Part shown: positions 13,001 to 24,666 of the stretch, in pieces | Numbering within the stretch: position 1 is the first letter of the stretch | Layout: the number at the start of each line of letters is the position of its first letter | DNA from: Linum tenue | Taxonomy: Eukaryota > Streptophyta > Magnoliopsida > Malpighiales > Linaceae | Length of the DNA: 64,000 bases | Assembly (NCBI GenBank): GCA_946122785.1 | Contig: CAMGYJ010000010.1 | Location: 15,351,467 to 15,415,466, forward strand | Direction of reading: 5' to 3' | Made by a program: the position numbers and the translations under genes | Notes under the pieces: generated by a model | The model's database searches: none | What the model was told of the DNA's origin: nothing | Seen by the model: the letters and a program-made list of their open reading frames with translations, nothing else

Positions 13001-14404
13001 GATCATTGATCGACTATTTAGATATTGATTACACCTGAATCCATTTCAACCTACCAATAGCAGCACCACTAACTTATAATTGGTTAATGGTATAATTGTT
13101 AACCATCGATTATCAGTTAGTTTATGGATGTTACCACTAATGGTTAGTTTATATGTCTTATCGCTAATTGATTAACCGAGTATCACACCTATTGATAGGT
13201 CAATGAAGCCATTTTATACTCGACTTCTATGAGCAGTCATATTAAACTAATTGTATATTCTAGGGTCAATACTTAATATTCTAAAATATAAGATAACCAA
13301 CCACTAAAAGACAGTAGAGATGAAATACACAAGAAGAGAGGAAGAAAAGAGTTTTCTTAGAACAAGGAGATGCTCTGTTCATAGATACACTTTACATATC
13401 CCCTGTAATTCTTACCATCAATATACATGAACGAGATATTGATGAATGAAAAATTAATTCAAAATAGGGTGATCAATTATAAGGAACAATTGCATTGTGC
13501 ACAAATGTGCATCTAAAGGTTGTCAATGGTAGGGTTAGTAAACAATTAGTCAGTTATCAATAGGTTTTAACTAATAATAGTTGTTAGTGATTAACCAATA
13601 ATTCTTTAGTGGTTGGGTTTTAATGCTTATTTTGCTTAGTAGTTCACGGATAACAAAACCGATAGTCACCTACTAGTATAACCACATCGTGTTGGACTTT
13701 GGTTAATCACTAAGATTCACGAACCAACTAAAGTCGCAATTTCAAGCATCACAGTTCCCACCTATTCCAAACAACCCTCCATCCAAAGCCTCAAATGTGT
13801 CAAAGAGTCAGAACTCAAAAGTCATCCCTCTCCAATACCCCTTTTGCAGTCGATAGAGCATATCTCGCACCCTAGTAGTCTGTGTTTCTTTGATATTTGT
13901 GAATGATGATTTAGTGATACTTATGTTTGATGTCTTGGTAGTTGGTATTCACTAATTGGATGAAGACATTTGATTATTTTTATTTTGTGTGGGAATTTGG
14001 ATTTGATTTATGAATTTTGTATTATATTGATATTATTTCTTATAATTATTATTTTATGTAACCACATAGAAGTGTACTTCAATTATTTTGAATTACCATA
14101 TGGTTATATTTTAGTATTAATTAAAAAATAAATCATAAAAGTTTAAAATAACAAAATTATAATGTCATTTATGGAGGTTGTTATTAGTTAGAAAAATATT
14201 GGTTTTGGTATGTATTTTTAGTATGCAAATCTAACGGATAAAACTTATTGGTTTTGGTTTTTGTATGTATTTTTTGCAACCAATAAGATTTATCGATTGC
14301 TTGTTAATAAGAAAAATATGAAAAATTTATCCTACAGTTATTATGTGCTTATCGTACAAGAGTTTCATTTCTCAAAGTACAATATAACTTGTATATAAGA
14401 AGAA
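10093..14404. other. Gene-poor AT-rich region
   Basis: No gene is recognised. The left part presumably belongs to the Helitron ending at 10057. Short ORFs (11156-11389 minus, 11951-12259 plus, 12453-12797 minus) show no family motifs. A poly-G run sits at 12947-12961. Between 12970 and 13680 there are repeated GGTTAAT/ATTAACC-type words that look like a decayed repeat, without clear ends. Confidence 0.4.
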
Positions 14405-17374
14405 CTAGCTTTTTAGCCGGCTCGTTGGCCGGCGTGATTTATTTTATAATTTATATTAATTAACTTTTTTATATGTTTAAATTATTTTGGATTTTTTAAA
14501 TATTTTGTGTTCTTGATTCATAACAGAGTTTGTAGTATGTCTATATTGAAAATTTTCAATATTTAGCACACTCACTTGTGATGCTCGATTTTTTAATCAT
14601 ACATGTTGTCACTGTCACGTCCCATTTAGAACTTATGTCAAAATTTGTCAACCAAAACACTAATATTTAGTGTACGCCAACCTGAACCACACACACGGAT
14701 ATAGTTCAAGCTAGCGTGCGCAAGGAGTATGCTACCATACCACCATTGAGTTTTACTATTTATTCCCCGAATTAATCAGAGTGTTTTGCTGCAGTGATAC
14801 TATACCCTAACCTCTAATAGGTGAATTCCAGTTCCTAAGATACTGCTATTTATTTTTTATCATCTCCTGCAGCCCCCTTTATAGAGAATAAAAGAGTAGG
14901 GATGACAGGAACATAGCTTGATATGGTTTTATTTTGTTCATCGTATCGGAGGTTATTTTCTTTCATACTTTTTTTGGGCTTCTTTTCATTCTTCTTAGTA
15001 AACTATGGTTGTAATCAGAGGTATTTAGCCCCCGAAAGGGATTGAGATTTTAGGTCATTTGGAAACAATACAAATTCATGATCCTCGAGTTTGGACGAAC
15101 TCTCGACCAATGTTGTAAAGATACTTCATTATTGGATCAATTTATTCATCCATATTGAAACTTGACATACACTGTAGCCCTCATGATGATTAGATTCTCT
15201 AATCTCGACTCATTTTCATATTGGATGTTAGTTTTTTTTATCAAGACACTTAAATTTAGTATATTATATAATATGTATCAATTGTTAATTCTTGAAGTTT
15301 AGACTAAACCTCAACCCGTGGTCATTGTTTATATATTGGCTTAACATGGTCGTTGAATGTGCAATTTTCAAAGATTTTATCACTTATATATTAATAATTG
15401 ATAAAGAGTGTTTAAAATACACACATTTTTCAAGTGCATTTAAAATGTCTTATCATTTGATTATTTGCATTAACCTATTATCTGATACAACATAAATCAA
15501 TTTGTGTTTCTCGAGTTTGGCGAACTGGCAACCAATTTTGAGAGTTGAGATGATTGGATAAAGATACTTGATTGCTGGATAAATATGTTTATCCTGATTG
15601 ACTATCTTACTAAAAATTGCCAACCTTTATTTGGTAAGTGCCTAGGTTATTAGTTGATAAAACGTGATGTTTATCATAGATTCTCAACAAATACTTCTCT
15701 AACCTTCTCATATGTTATTTTTCAAGGAATCTTGTGTCTCATTCTAGGGTATGAAGTCAAAGTTCGTCAACAATCATACTTAAGCCATTTTGAAAATTTT
15801 GATTTATAATCGTCGACGATAACTCCAAGTCCGAAAGAAAATTTCTTAGCATACGACTTATGACCTCAATAGAGCTTGCTCAATCAAACATGATATAAAG
15901 TAAATATTATTAATGTGAACTTAGGACATATTATAAAATTATTGCACATGCAATCAGGGACGTAGCTAGAATTTGACTTAGGGTGGGTACAAAATGAAAA
16001 ACTATAAAATATTTTTTTTTATACAAAATAAATATATTAATACTTACAATATTCATAACGTATTTTCAAAAGTTTCAAAAATACGTTCATCATCCAACTT
16101 AGCTAATAGCTACTATACAACAACAGAAGACCAACAGAGATCAGGAGATGGTGCAATAGGGCGGGAGGTGGGCAGAATAGGTGAGAGTTTGGGGGTAGTT
16201 GAGCTTGGTTTGGGAAGGAGTTGTAGAATAACAAATTAGGGGGAATTTTGAAATAAACAATTAGATATATGTTTGACTTGTTTGTTTATGTAAAATTTAG
16301 TTTTGTTTATATGAGTACTTCTACTATACTTTAAAGTACAATTTGAAGTTTTAACATAACTTTAAAAGTATAAATTAAAGGTAAAATCACAAATTGTACC
16401 ATAACATTAAATGTACAACTTCAAATTGTACCATAAAAACAAAAACTAAAATATAAATGCTTTATAGCATTATAAAATTTCTCTTGTGTATATACCTACT
16501 AATGTTCAATTTATCACAAAATATCTGGTTACATACTGGCAAATCCTTTAAGCTATCTTGGGAGGGAAGTGATGTTGGTTTCTATTCTGATTGGCTGCCC
16601 TCAAACGTTTCTTATTTTTGGTCTTTTGGACAATATGCAAGGTGGGTCCCGCGACCCAGGTAGTTCTACTATGCTGCCTCCGCCCATGCATGCAATTCCT
16701 CTTCATTTGAGGAGTTTAAGGTAGAACATGATCTGAATGAATAAGAAGTCTTTTTTTATTAATAACTGTAACTACTCGATCACGATTATACTTTAACATT
16801 TTGCTGAATAATAATTTTTTTATTTTATAGACATATACTTTACGAATAAGAGAGTGTTTGATTGCAACAAAATATAAAGTAATATAGTTTATTTTCCAAA
16901 GGTAATTGAATGTCAAATGTTTATTTTCTCTCTTTTCATATATATATATTTTGTTTAATCGATATGCTTCTTTAATCTTCTCATCAAAATGTAATTTATC
17001 ATTCAATTTTAGTAAAAATGAGTAGAAAATTCCTCTAAGGTTTGATTAGATTTTTTTATTTGAACAAATGTGATATATGTCACTCTCTGTTTTCTTATTT
17101 ATATTTTGTATACTTGACAATTTTTTATTATTATTTATGTGTGTTTGGTTAAGTTTATCAACATGTAACTTATTATTAAAACAAAAAATGATAAATGATG
17201 AATAATTGGATAAAAGAAATGGAGATATTAAAGAAGATAGAGGTAGCTCCATAAATACATTAATAACTAATTTTTTTGCTTGTAAAAAAATTGTCAAACT
17301 TGGCAAATTTTGGATCCTCCAAGTGCTTATGTGGCAATAGATTGCTTTTGAATTGCTATAATATATAGTATAGA
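14405..17374 (-). mobile_element. Non-autonomous Helitron, about 2.97 kb
   Basis: On the minus strand the element starts TCTATACTATATATTATAGC at 17374. Further in it contains GCCACATAAGCACTTGGAGG, a common plant Helitron 5' pattern. It ends at 14405 with a GCCGGC-CAACGA-GCCGGC hairpin followed by TAAAAAGCTAG and then T. Insertion between A and T is consistent at both sides. No Rep/helicase ORF is present, so it depends on a helper. A short GATA microsatellite touches the 5' end, so that end may be off by a few bases. Confidence 0.78.
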
Positions 17375-19950
17375 TAGATAGATATATATAGATATTACTA
17401 GTAATTAGGAAGATTTGATTTACCTTGAGCGATGGTCGATTGGTACTTCCATGAGATAGAGTCTCGTACTAATAACGTGTTAGGAAACTAAAACAGAAAA
17501 TTAACAACTATTAAGAGAAAGTGAAGAAGAAAAATATGAAGAGATAATGAGAAGAGTTTTCTTATTCATGTGTACTTAGTACTACGAGATGCTCTATCAT
17601 AAGAAACACTTAACGATCAGTGCTCGTGTGATTACTATATGGTGCCACGTTACCCAACAAATTTTTGACAAATGGAAAAGTATCCCGGCCACCACCATTA
17701 TCATCATCGCTCACAATTCACAAATCACCGTTCTTTGTTTTGCTAGGAATATTTCCCACCGATATTTGGTTTTACTAGCTAGCCATTCGTTCTCCATGGC
17801 GTTGAATGAATTTGGGACAGATGCACTAGTGGGAAAAAAAAAGACTACATTATTTCATTCTTTTTTCTCCAGCAAATGGGAGCCAGCCAACGCATTGGAA
17901 AACATTACACGTATGCACAACGATAACTAGGATTCCGTATCTTGTCGTGCTGTGCTTGATCTTTGATTAAGGGTCGCCACATGAGATCAGATTCGAGAGA
18001 GAGAGAGAGAGAGAGAGAGAGGGGGAGAGAGAGAGAGAGCGAGAGTTTCTTCTTATCCCATTCTCAATTGTGATGTTACCATCGAAGAGGAAGCGATCAA
18101 TGGAGAAGGCAAAAGATAAAAAGAACGCAGGAAAGAAGAGCCAATGGCGTAATAAGAGGAATAGAAGAGAAGTAATTTGGGCCACTAATTTGTTGTAATA
18201 TATACGGACTCCAGTGTTTCAAATCACTTTCACAGTGACAAAGAGAGTGAAAGAAAGGTGATGAGATGAAACCCAAAGGGGCGGCGGGCGGGTGACAGCT
18301 TGGGACGGTGCTCTGCTCGACGACGTTATATGAACCCACCAAATACGTTGGCAAAAGGTCTACTGCCACATATCTTATTGACAATAATTTTCGTAAAAGT
18401 GTGTACAGTTTTTGCATGAAAATAAAGTACAAATTAGACTAGGATTACTAATCTTCTATTCACAAGGAATACAAGTGCGCATCACTTCAGTAATGCATAA
18501 CCATTTGTAACTCCTTATTTATCAAAGATAATAAACTTTCGCCCAATTAATTTTAACGAGCTTATCCCTTTGTTTATATTGTAATTTAATTTTAAAATAA
18601 ATAAATTAATTGTGTTTTTCAAAATGACATCGCATTATATATTTTTTGGAACAAAGAAATATTGAGACATATATCACCAATCTATACCATGATGATAATA
18701 CTTGATAGTACACAAGATTATACTACGGTGGTATAGAAGTGTGTCATGGTAATATTAATATATCATAGCATAAAATAATTGTATACATGATGGTAAGAAT
18801 ATACTAAATGATATTTACCACTTTTCATCACTGTCTGTGCACCACCAGTTCCCACCCTATACCATGGTGCTCAAATGTTTTCTCCGAAAATTTGTAAATC
18901 CAATAGATCGATCACGATGAACCTGTTTCTTCTGTGAATTTTTTTTCTCTCAAAATTTGAGTGAAAACGAAGGTGGATCAGAGAGGTAACAGGGTGGTAA
19001 TGAGTGGTATGAGACTATGAGTGTAATCAAAATCTCGCTATAAAGCATAAGAGTTCACATTTTTTTTACGTTTCTAGATCACTAAAATGCTTCTTTTAGG
19101 ATTGAGGAAGGCATATACACACTGGTCTAACCACATTTAAAAACTTTTGTGTTATTACTTTACTTTTGATTGTTTAACATGGTATCAAAGCATTGTTCAA
19201 ATGACCTCTTGTTAAGCACATTGTATTTGAATATGTTAAAATTTCAAATTCATGAGTTAGCTTTCTTTTGGAGTAAATAATATGAATTTCATAATCTAAC
19301 ATCTTCTACAACTGCTGAATTTATCGAGATAAACTAGTTCATGAATGAATAAATTCCTTTTATAATTATATCACAGTGCCGTAAAATGGGTCCTGCATTT
19401 AATTATCCATCTAAATTTACCTATATTATATGTCTCCCTCAATCTACTGTGGTGACATAATTCGATTACCTCATTTTTTACGCCTGCTAGTTCAATCGAT
19501 TTGGGGTCTCGTCTAGCCACTCACGTCTGATTTCCAGCTGCTTGCTCAATTTGAACGGTGTTTGATTGTGGGTCGTGAGAAACAAAAGACAGGTTTAAAG
19601 ATGCGCAAAAGATGGTCAACGTAATTACGTCGGAATTCGAAGAGATAAGAAATTTCGAGTGTGCATGCGACCATTCTGGGAGTCAGTGACCACTGGGTTG
19701 GCAGCCCCCGGCCGCATGGTGAATCACAGCACAACGGGACAGGTTACGGTGATTATAATAATCACCGTGGTTATTAAGGAGGAAGGACAAATTGAGTATG
19801 ATAAAAAATTATTAATTATTTTTCTTAACAAATTACATTTTTAGAAGTTACAAAAATATATTAATTACAATTTTCTCTATCTTTCTTTCACTTCCACAAT
19901 CTATATCTTTCTTCCTTTTTTTCTCAATTTTTTCCTTATTTTCGTTCAGA
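17375..19950. other. No gene recognised; AT-rich with a GA microsatellite
   Basis: Several ORFs of 60-113 codons occur (17589-17930, 18097-18432, 19546-19734) without recognisable motifs. A (GA)n tract lies at about 17994-18040. Between 18680 and 18860, TACCATGATG-like words recur in both orientations, hinting at a decayed foldback repeat. Confidence 0.4.
17994..18040. repeat. (GA)n microsatellite
   Basis: An almost uninterrupted GA dinucleotide tract with one GGGG interruption. Confidence 0.95.
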
Positions 19951-19954
19951 CGAA

Positions 19955-20510
19955 CTAATACCGCTGCAACAATAAAACAATACAAATTCATTAAAAGAAC
20001 ACTACCAATGCATAAAACACCAATACCATTGTAGAAATAAAAACACTACCATTTCACAAAATACTAATACCATTGCAGATTTATCAATATCAATACATGC
20101 AATCAATACCATTACATGATAATCAATACCAATGCAAAAAAGAGGGAAAAATACCATTTAAAAAATACTACCACTACAGAAAAAGAACACTACCATTTCA
20201 CTAAAAAGCAATAAACTTATATGATAATCAATACCAATGCGGAAAAAACACTATCATTAAGAAAAAATCACTACCAATGCGGGGAAAAAACTATCAATGC
20301 GAAAAAACACTACCAATGCGAAAATATCAATACCATTGCAAATATAAATCAATACCATTGCGAAAAACAATGCCATTACACAAAAACTACCAATACAAAT
20401 AAATGTATACCATTACAAGAGTCAAACCAATGTCAAAATCAACCAATACCACTACCACTAAGAAAACAAAACAATACCATTTCAGGAAAAAAATCAATAC
20501 AATTAGTCTG
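19955..20510. repeat. Degenerate short-period repeat built on CAATACCATTGC
   Basis: About twenty imperfect copies of words such as CACTACCATT, CAATACCATTGC and ACCAATGCGG recur at irregular spacing of about 20-27 bp. The ORF crossing it (20221-20580) simply reads the repeat (CGEKTINAKKHYQCE-like) and is not a gene. The repeat ends near the hAT-like relic at 20540. Confidence 0.8.
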
Positions 20511-20539
20511 GATATATAAAAATACGTTATTATATTGCT

Positions 20540-20929
20540 CATACATGTATATATTATATAAGATATTATTTAACATATAAAATTACACCAAAATAACATG
20601 TTATATAAGTGTGGAGAATTTTCACTATATGTTTCACTATATGTTCTCAAAAAACATATAGTGAAAATTCCATACATTTATACACACTTATATAACATCA
20701 ATATTCAAATGTTCAACTTAAAATTCCGAAGACAGGGTTAGGCGAAGAGGAAAACTAAAAAATAACGGCGTTGCGCAAACCAAATGAAAAGACGACACCT
20801 TGTATGGTATCCTCCAACCCGGCAACCTTACAGCGGATCAACTCGATGAGTATGTACGACCAGTTTTTTGCAGCGGGTCAGAGTTAAAATGAGTCAACCA
20901 ACGAGTCGATTAGTGGATTGACAACCTTG
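20540..20929 (-). mobile_element. Truncated hAT-like element related to the one at 44989
   Basis: Read on the minus strand it begins CAAGGTTGTCAATCC (20929), like the TIR of the complete element at 44989-45433. It shares with that element an internal stretch around AAGTTGAACATTTGAATATT and ACATGTTATTTTGGTG. The far end is lost near 20540. The middle has gained a perfect inverted repeat around ACATATAGTGAAA. Non-coding. Confidence 0.7.
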
Positions 20930-21301
20930 GTTACAGTAACGAAGCCACTTTGAATTCAGGAGGCTTATAGTCCTTTTTCATTTTGAAATATAGATAAATT
21001 TTTATGTATAATTTATAATCGAAGTTCAAAAATAAACAAATTGACAAGATTTTAGGCTTCTAGCTTTCTTCCCCAAACGATGATATTTTAGATCTCTCAA
21101 ATGTAGATTTTTTAACCCCCTATATACATTTCTTTGCTTGGAATTTCTACTGCCCTCTCCCAGTGCACGTATGAACATCCAAATTTCCCACTAAAGAAGG
21201 AAAATAAAGGAAAAAATCTCAATACACACCAGTAATTAAAAAAAATTCCCGTAATACATAAGTTATAAAAGAATTCCCCAATCTACACATGTTTCACATT
21301 T

Positions 21302-21534
21302 ACCGCTTTTGTCTAAGGCAGTGAATGCAATCACCGTGTTAGACAAACACGGTGAATTAGTCACTGCGTTTAATGAATGATGAAGCAATCACCGTGTTTA
21401 TCTAAAGCGGTGAAAGGTTCACCGCGTTTTACTTAAACGGTGAAGCAATCACCGTATTTGTTAACAACGGTGAACTGATCACCGTTTTCGTGCAAAGCGG
21501 GGAACACCTTCATCGCTGTAGGTTACGACGGTGA
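21302..21534. repeat. Array of eight 24-nt palindromes, 30-bp period (left)
   Basis: Units have the form CACCG-N14-CGGTGA. Their starts are about 21302, 21332, 21362, 21390, 21420, 21450, 21480 and 21511, an almost exact 30-bp step. The outer pentamers are kept while the inner 14 nt vary, so this looks like an array of paired half-sites rather than a simple satellite. The array lies just upstream of the MuDR-like transcription unit and is matched by a second array at 23899-24308. Confidence 0.9.
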
Positions 21535-21665
21535 TAGTTGCCCACGTTTCCCATCCATGGTAGGTGAGAGTTAGGTCATAACGACCTAACGTTCACCGCC
21601 TTAGGGAAAGACGATGACTGCCTTCACTGCTGTTGACAAACACGGTGAATGCTGGCCGATTTTCG

Positions 21666-21962
21666 TATAAATACTCCCCCACAAGTAGTTGAAAAAACGT
21701 AACCCCCCTCCCTCTTCAAATTTCAGCAAAAAAACCGAGCAAAATACACAGAAGCTATTTTTCGGTATGATTTAATTCTGTATTGTTATATAATGATGTT
21801 TTTAGTAGTTATATGTATGTAATGAATTACTTATCGTAGCAAATATGTTATGTTAGTTGGGAATTATGTTGTTATTAGTTATGAGATGGATTAGTCGTAT
21901 AGTATGATTTTGGTTAATTTTATTGGAATTAAGCTAATAGTTACTTATTGTAAATTGTAGAT
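21666..21962 (+). promoter_or_regulatory. Promoter and 5'UTR intron of the MuDR-like ORF
   Basis: A TATAAATA box lies at 21666-21673, about 300 bp before the ATG at 21963. A possible donor GTATG near 21764 and an acceptor TAG at 21958-21960 would remove an AT-rich 5'UTR intron of about 200 bp directly before the start codon. All inferred from signals; no transcript is available. Confidence 0.55.
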
Positions 21963-22745
21963 ATGGGTAAATTCAAGAAGTTTCAGCTTATTATTCGGTG
22001 GAATGGAAGAGTGACAAACTCTGACATTGGGATTGATTATGAGAGCGGTGAATCCACTATATTGAAAATTGAGTCGCGATTCACGTGGCAAGAACTCTGT
22101 GACATTTGTGCAGACAGGGTTTGTACGAGCGGACAGACGAGAGTTGATAAAATTACTTACCGGTATCCAGACATGAGTGCTGCCGGGGTTGTGTACCAAG
22201 AAGTTGTCATAAACGATGATGACGCGGTTACGATGATGTTATAGTTCCTAGGCGATAACGGGATGCGGCTTGCAGAGGTCTATGTTGAGACCGAGGTGGT
22301 TGGTGAAACTCATTCTCACCAGTATTCTTATGATGATGGTTTTGCAGGAGGGTACGGATGGGGTAGTAGTTCAAGCAACTATGAAGGAGGTGGTTATACA
22401 GGAGGTTACGGATTGGGTGGTAGTTCAAGTAACTAAGGAGGAGGTAGTGGTGCAGGATGGGTGTCATCGGAAGAATACCCACAACGTGATGAACCTGCCC
22501 CATTTGTTCAGGCCGGTGAAGTTCAATGGCCTGCTTGGGGGCCAGAGTGGGCTGAAATCGAGAATACCATTCAATCTGGGCGTACTTCACATGAGCAAGA
22601 AAACGACGTTGGTGATGGTGGTCATGTTGGTCCTTCTGGCCCGAGCTATCCATTCGACTCGAGCGACGATGATACTGAGGAAGATTTGAGATCAGTGAAC
22701 GAAGAGGAAGATACTGATGATACCGATGACGAGGTGGCATTTCGT
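21963..22745 (+). pseudogene. Mutator-like transposase N-terminal region (MuDR-N-like), truncated
   Basis: The first about 93 codons (KKFQLIIRWNGRVTNSDIGI, later FTWQELCDICADRV) resemble the N-terminal DNA-binding region of plant MULE transposases. The same frame continues past a TAG (22242) and a TAA (22437) through a glycine-rich part (GGYGWGSSSSNYEGGGYTGG), a Trp/Pro-rich part (PAWGPEWAEIEN) and an acidic serine tract. It then meets, at about 22745, the antisense end of a PMD gene. The catalytic DDE core and zinc finger are absent. The sequence is best read as an internally deleted MULE. Family assignment rests on pattern memory, not on a search. Confidence 0.65.
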
Positions 22746-22756
22746 AATCCAAGGAG

Positions 22757-23652
22757 CATTGGCAACCATATGCCTTGAATCCACCGGTTTGACTTGTCGG
22801 GGAACAGAAATCCACCGACCAAACCAATGAGGTAGATGCGTGCATAGCGCTCCACTTGATCTTTCGGACTCTCTGGGCCGATTTCAACCTCATTTTGGAT
22901 GTGAGTAACAAGCCACGGGACGACACTTGTCATGCATTCAATGGTGGATGCCCTGGTCCTTGAATTGGTCTGGTGGTCGGCATGTCATAGCCCAAACGAT
23001 CACGAATGAGCGGACCCAACCTGCATCGGGTATGGTAGTGGTACCAATGATGGTATCTCCTGTTATCGGTAGCCCGGTGAGGATCACGACGTCTTTGAGG
23101 GTGATCGTCATTTCCCCCTCTGGAAGGTGGAACGTATGGTTTCGGGGCGCCATCGCTCTGCCATTGTCGTAAACAGATCGTTGTCGATTCCAATCCGCAT
23201 GAAATGCCTCAACATACCCAACCCAGTCCTCTCTATATACGGCAACAATCGATCATGCCAAGCGGGCAAGTTAGTCGTCCCTTTATGAATGACGGGAATA
23301 AGTGATTCCTATAAAAAATTTGAAAAAACATCGATTTGTTAGTTAAAAGAAAGCAAAATAAAACCTTATATAATTATGAAATAAAGTAAATTGTTGATAA
23401 GGTACGTAGTGTTTACCGAATTGTTGTCCCAAATTGCACGGGAGCGATGTGCTTCTTGATTGGTTAAATACTTCGTATCTCTTGGCCAATAATGGAATAC
23501 AATCGAGGATCGTATATCTCGGTATCCATCTATAAATAAAAGTAATGAAATCAGATTGTTTTGATTAAAAAAATCACAAAATCAAATTGGAAAGATTAAA
23601 AAAAATCACAAAAGAAAAACCAAGAACCTACCAGAAGATCCTCTTCGTCCAT
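22757..23652 (-). pseudogene. Plant mobile domain (PMD, MAIN/MAIL1-like) gene, frameshifted
   Basis: Minus-strand exons by splice signals: 23652-23628, 23529-23417 and 23308 onward. The product starts MDEEDLLVDGYRDIRS, then YLTNQEAHRSRAIWDNNS, ERWRPET, TFHLPEGEMTITLKDVVILTGLPITG and VERYARIYLIGLVGGFLFPD. These are hallmarks of the plant mobile domain. A one-base deletion near 23139 breaks the frame between RWRPET and TFHLP. A second break occurs near 22935. The gene ends abruptly at GIWLPMLLGL (about 22757), where it runs into the MuDR-like ORF on the other strand. A minus-strand TATA box (about 23856-23866) sits upstream. PMD proteins are linked to silencing and genome stability and occur inside transposons. 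Confidence 0.85.
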
Positions 23653-23898
23653 GTTTTGGCGAAAGCAAGACAGAGGTTTGACGGGTTTTTAGGGGACGAG
23701 GGCTTTAGGGTATAACTGTAGTAATTCTTTCTGATGTGGAAGATCGGACTTAGCCGCAACCACAGAGCATACTTAGAACGAGACTAGAGTGGATGAACGG
23801 AGGGAGAAAGAAGTGTAATGTGGTGGTGTGATTTGGAAGAGGGGGGAAGGGTTCAATTTATAAGAGGAGGGGTCTGCCAAAAATCAATGCAGAGCCAT

Positions 23899-24308
23899 CA
23901 CCGCCTTCGATAAACACGGTGAATAAACCGCCTTTCTCTAACACGGTGAATGGCGAGGATCGATGACGTGGGCGCCTGTGAGGCGTCGGATCTGGAAAGA
24001 AAATAAAAATCTGCGCCTCAATGCATCCGACGACAGCGGTGAAGCCCCTGCGCGACTCGTATCACTAACATGGACAGACGCGGGTTATTCACCGTTTTTT
24101 ACTAACGCGGTAAATTCCCCGCGTGTGTCCGCGTCAGCGATCCGCGTCGGATTCACCGTGGCCGTCAGATGCGGGGAATTAATCACCGGTTTAATCTAAA
24201 ATGGTGAATGCTTCACCGTTTTGCTTTACAGCGGTGATTGATTCCCTGCACTTTCACCGTCTTACTCAGCCGCGGTGAAGCGTTCATCGTTTTGTTCACT
24301 GCCGTCAC
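23899..24308. repeat. Array of 24-nt palindromes, partly 30-bp period (right)
   Basis: Units of the same CACCG-N14-CGGTGA form start at about 23899, 23926, 24090, 24154, 24184, 24214, 24255 and 24285, with 30-bp steps in several places. They lie upstream of the PMD gene promoter, mirroring the left array. The middle (about 23950-24085) is degenerate. Confidence 0.85.
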
Positions 24309-24666
24309 TCCACGTCAGCAGAGCAGTTTCTTGTGGTAGTTACTTCTGATGGCTATAAGTAGGAGGTGAAGATGACAGCGAAGGAGTCGCAAAAATCACA
24401 CCAGACAACCTATTATCAAATTTATCCTTTTATCTTTACCTTTTCCTCTGCAAATGTAGCCATAGTTGTAGTTTCAGAGCTCTTACTGAACCTCCATAGG
24501 AGTAGAATTAATGTAATTTAGTTTGCCTCGTAGTTCATCAAGAACATTGAACACCCTTGTTTGAACTTTGTTTAAAGAGGTGTGAACCGTGTTGTTCAAT
24601 CGTTTGTTTGGAAGTCAAAGGTGCAAAGTCACTGATGGCACCCGCACCTAGGTAGATGGGCTTTCC
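24309..24666. other. Spacer between palindrome array and Athila-like remnant
   Basis: A TATAAG motif occurs at 24355, followed by T/C-rich sequence. No ORF is recognised. Neither the right end of the MULE nor the left limit of the retroelement could be fixed here. Confidence 0.4.

Noticed and set aside
16631..16660. Perfect TGGGTC-CCGC-GACCCA hairpin as another Helitron 3' end
   Set aside because: No CTRR follows at the expected distance on either strand, and it lies inside the called Helitron.
20221..20580. 119-codon ORF rich in Cys, Asn and Lys
   Set aside because: A translation of the degenerate ACCATTGC-type repeat.
22228..22926. 232-codon minus-strand ORF across the MULE junction
   Set aside because: It overlaps the MuDR-like frame and the PMD frame in the wrong phase, is rich in His/Arg/Gln, and has no family motifs.
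21302..24308. CRISPR-like array of spaced repeats
   Set aside because: Units are palindromes with variable centres in a plant genome, and there are no cas genes. They fit transposon binding sites.
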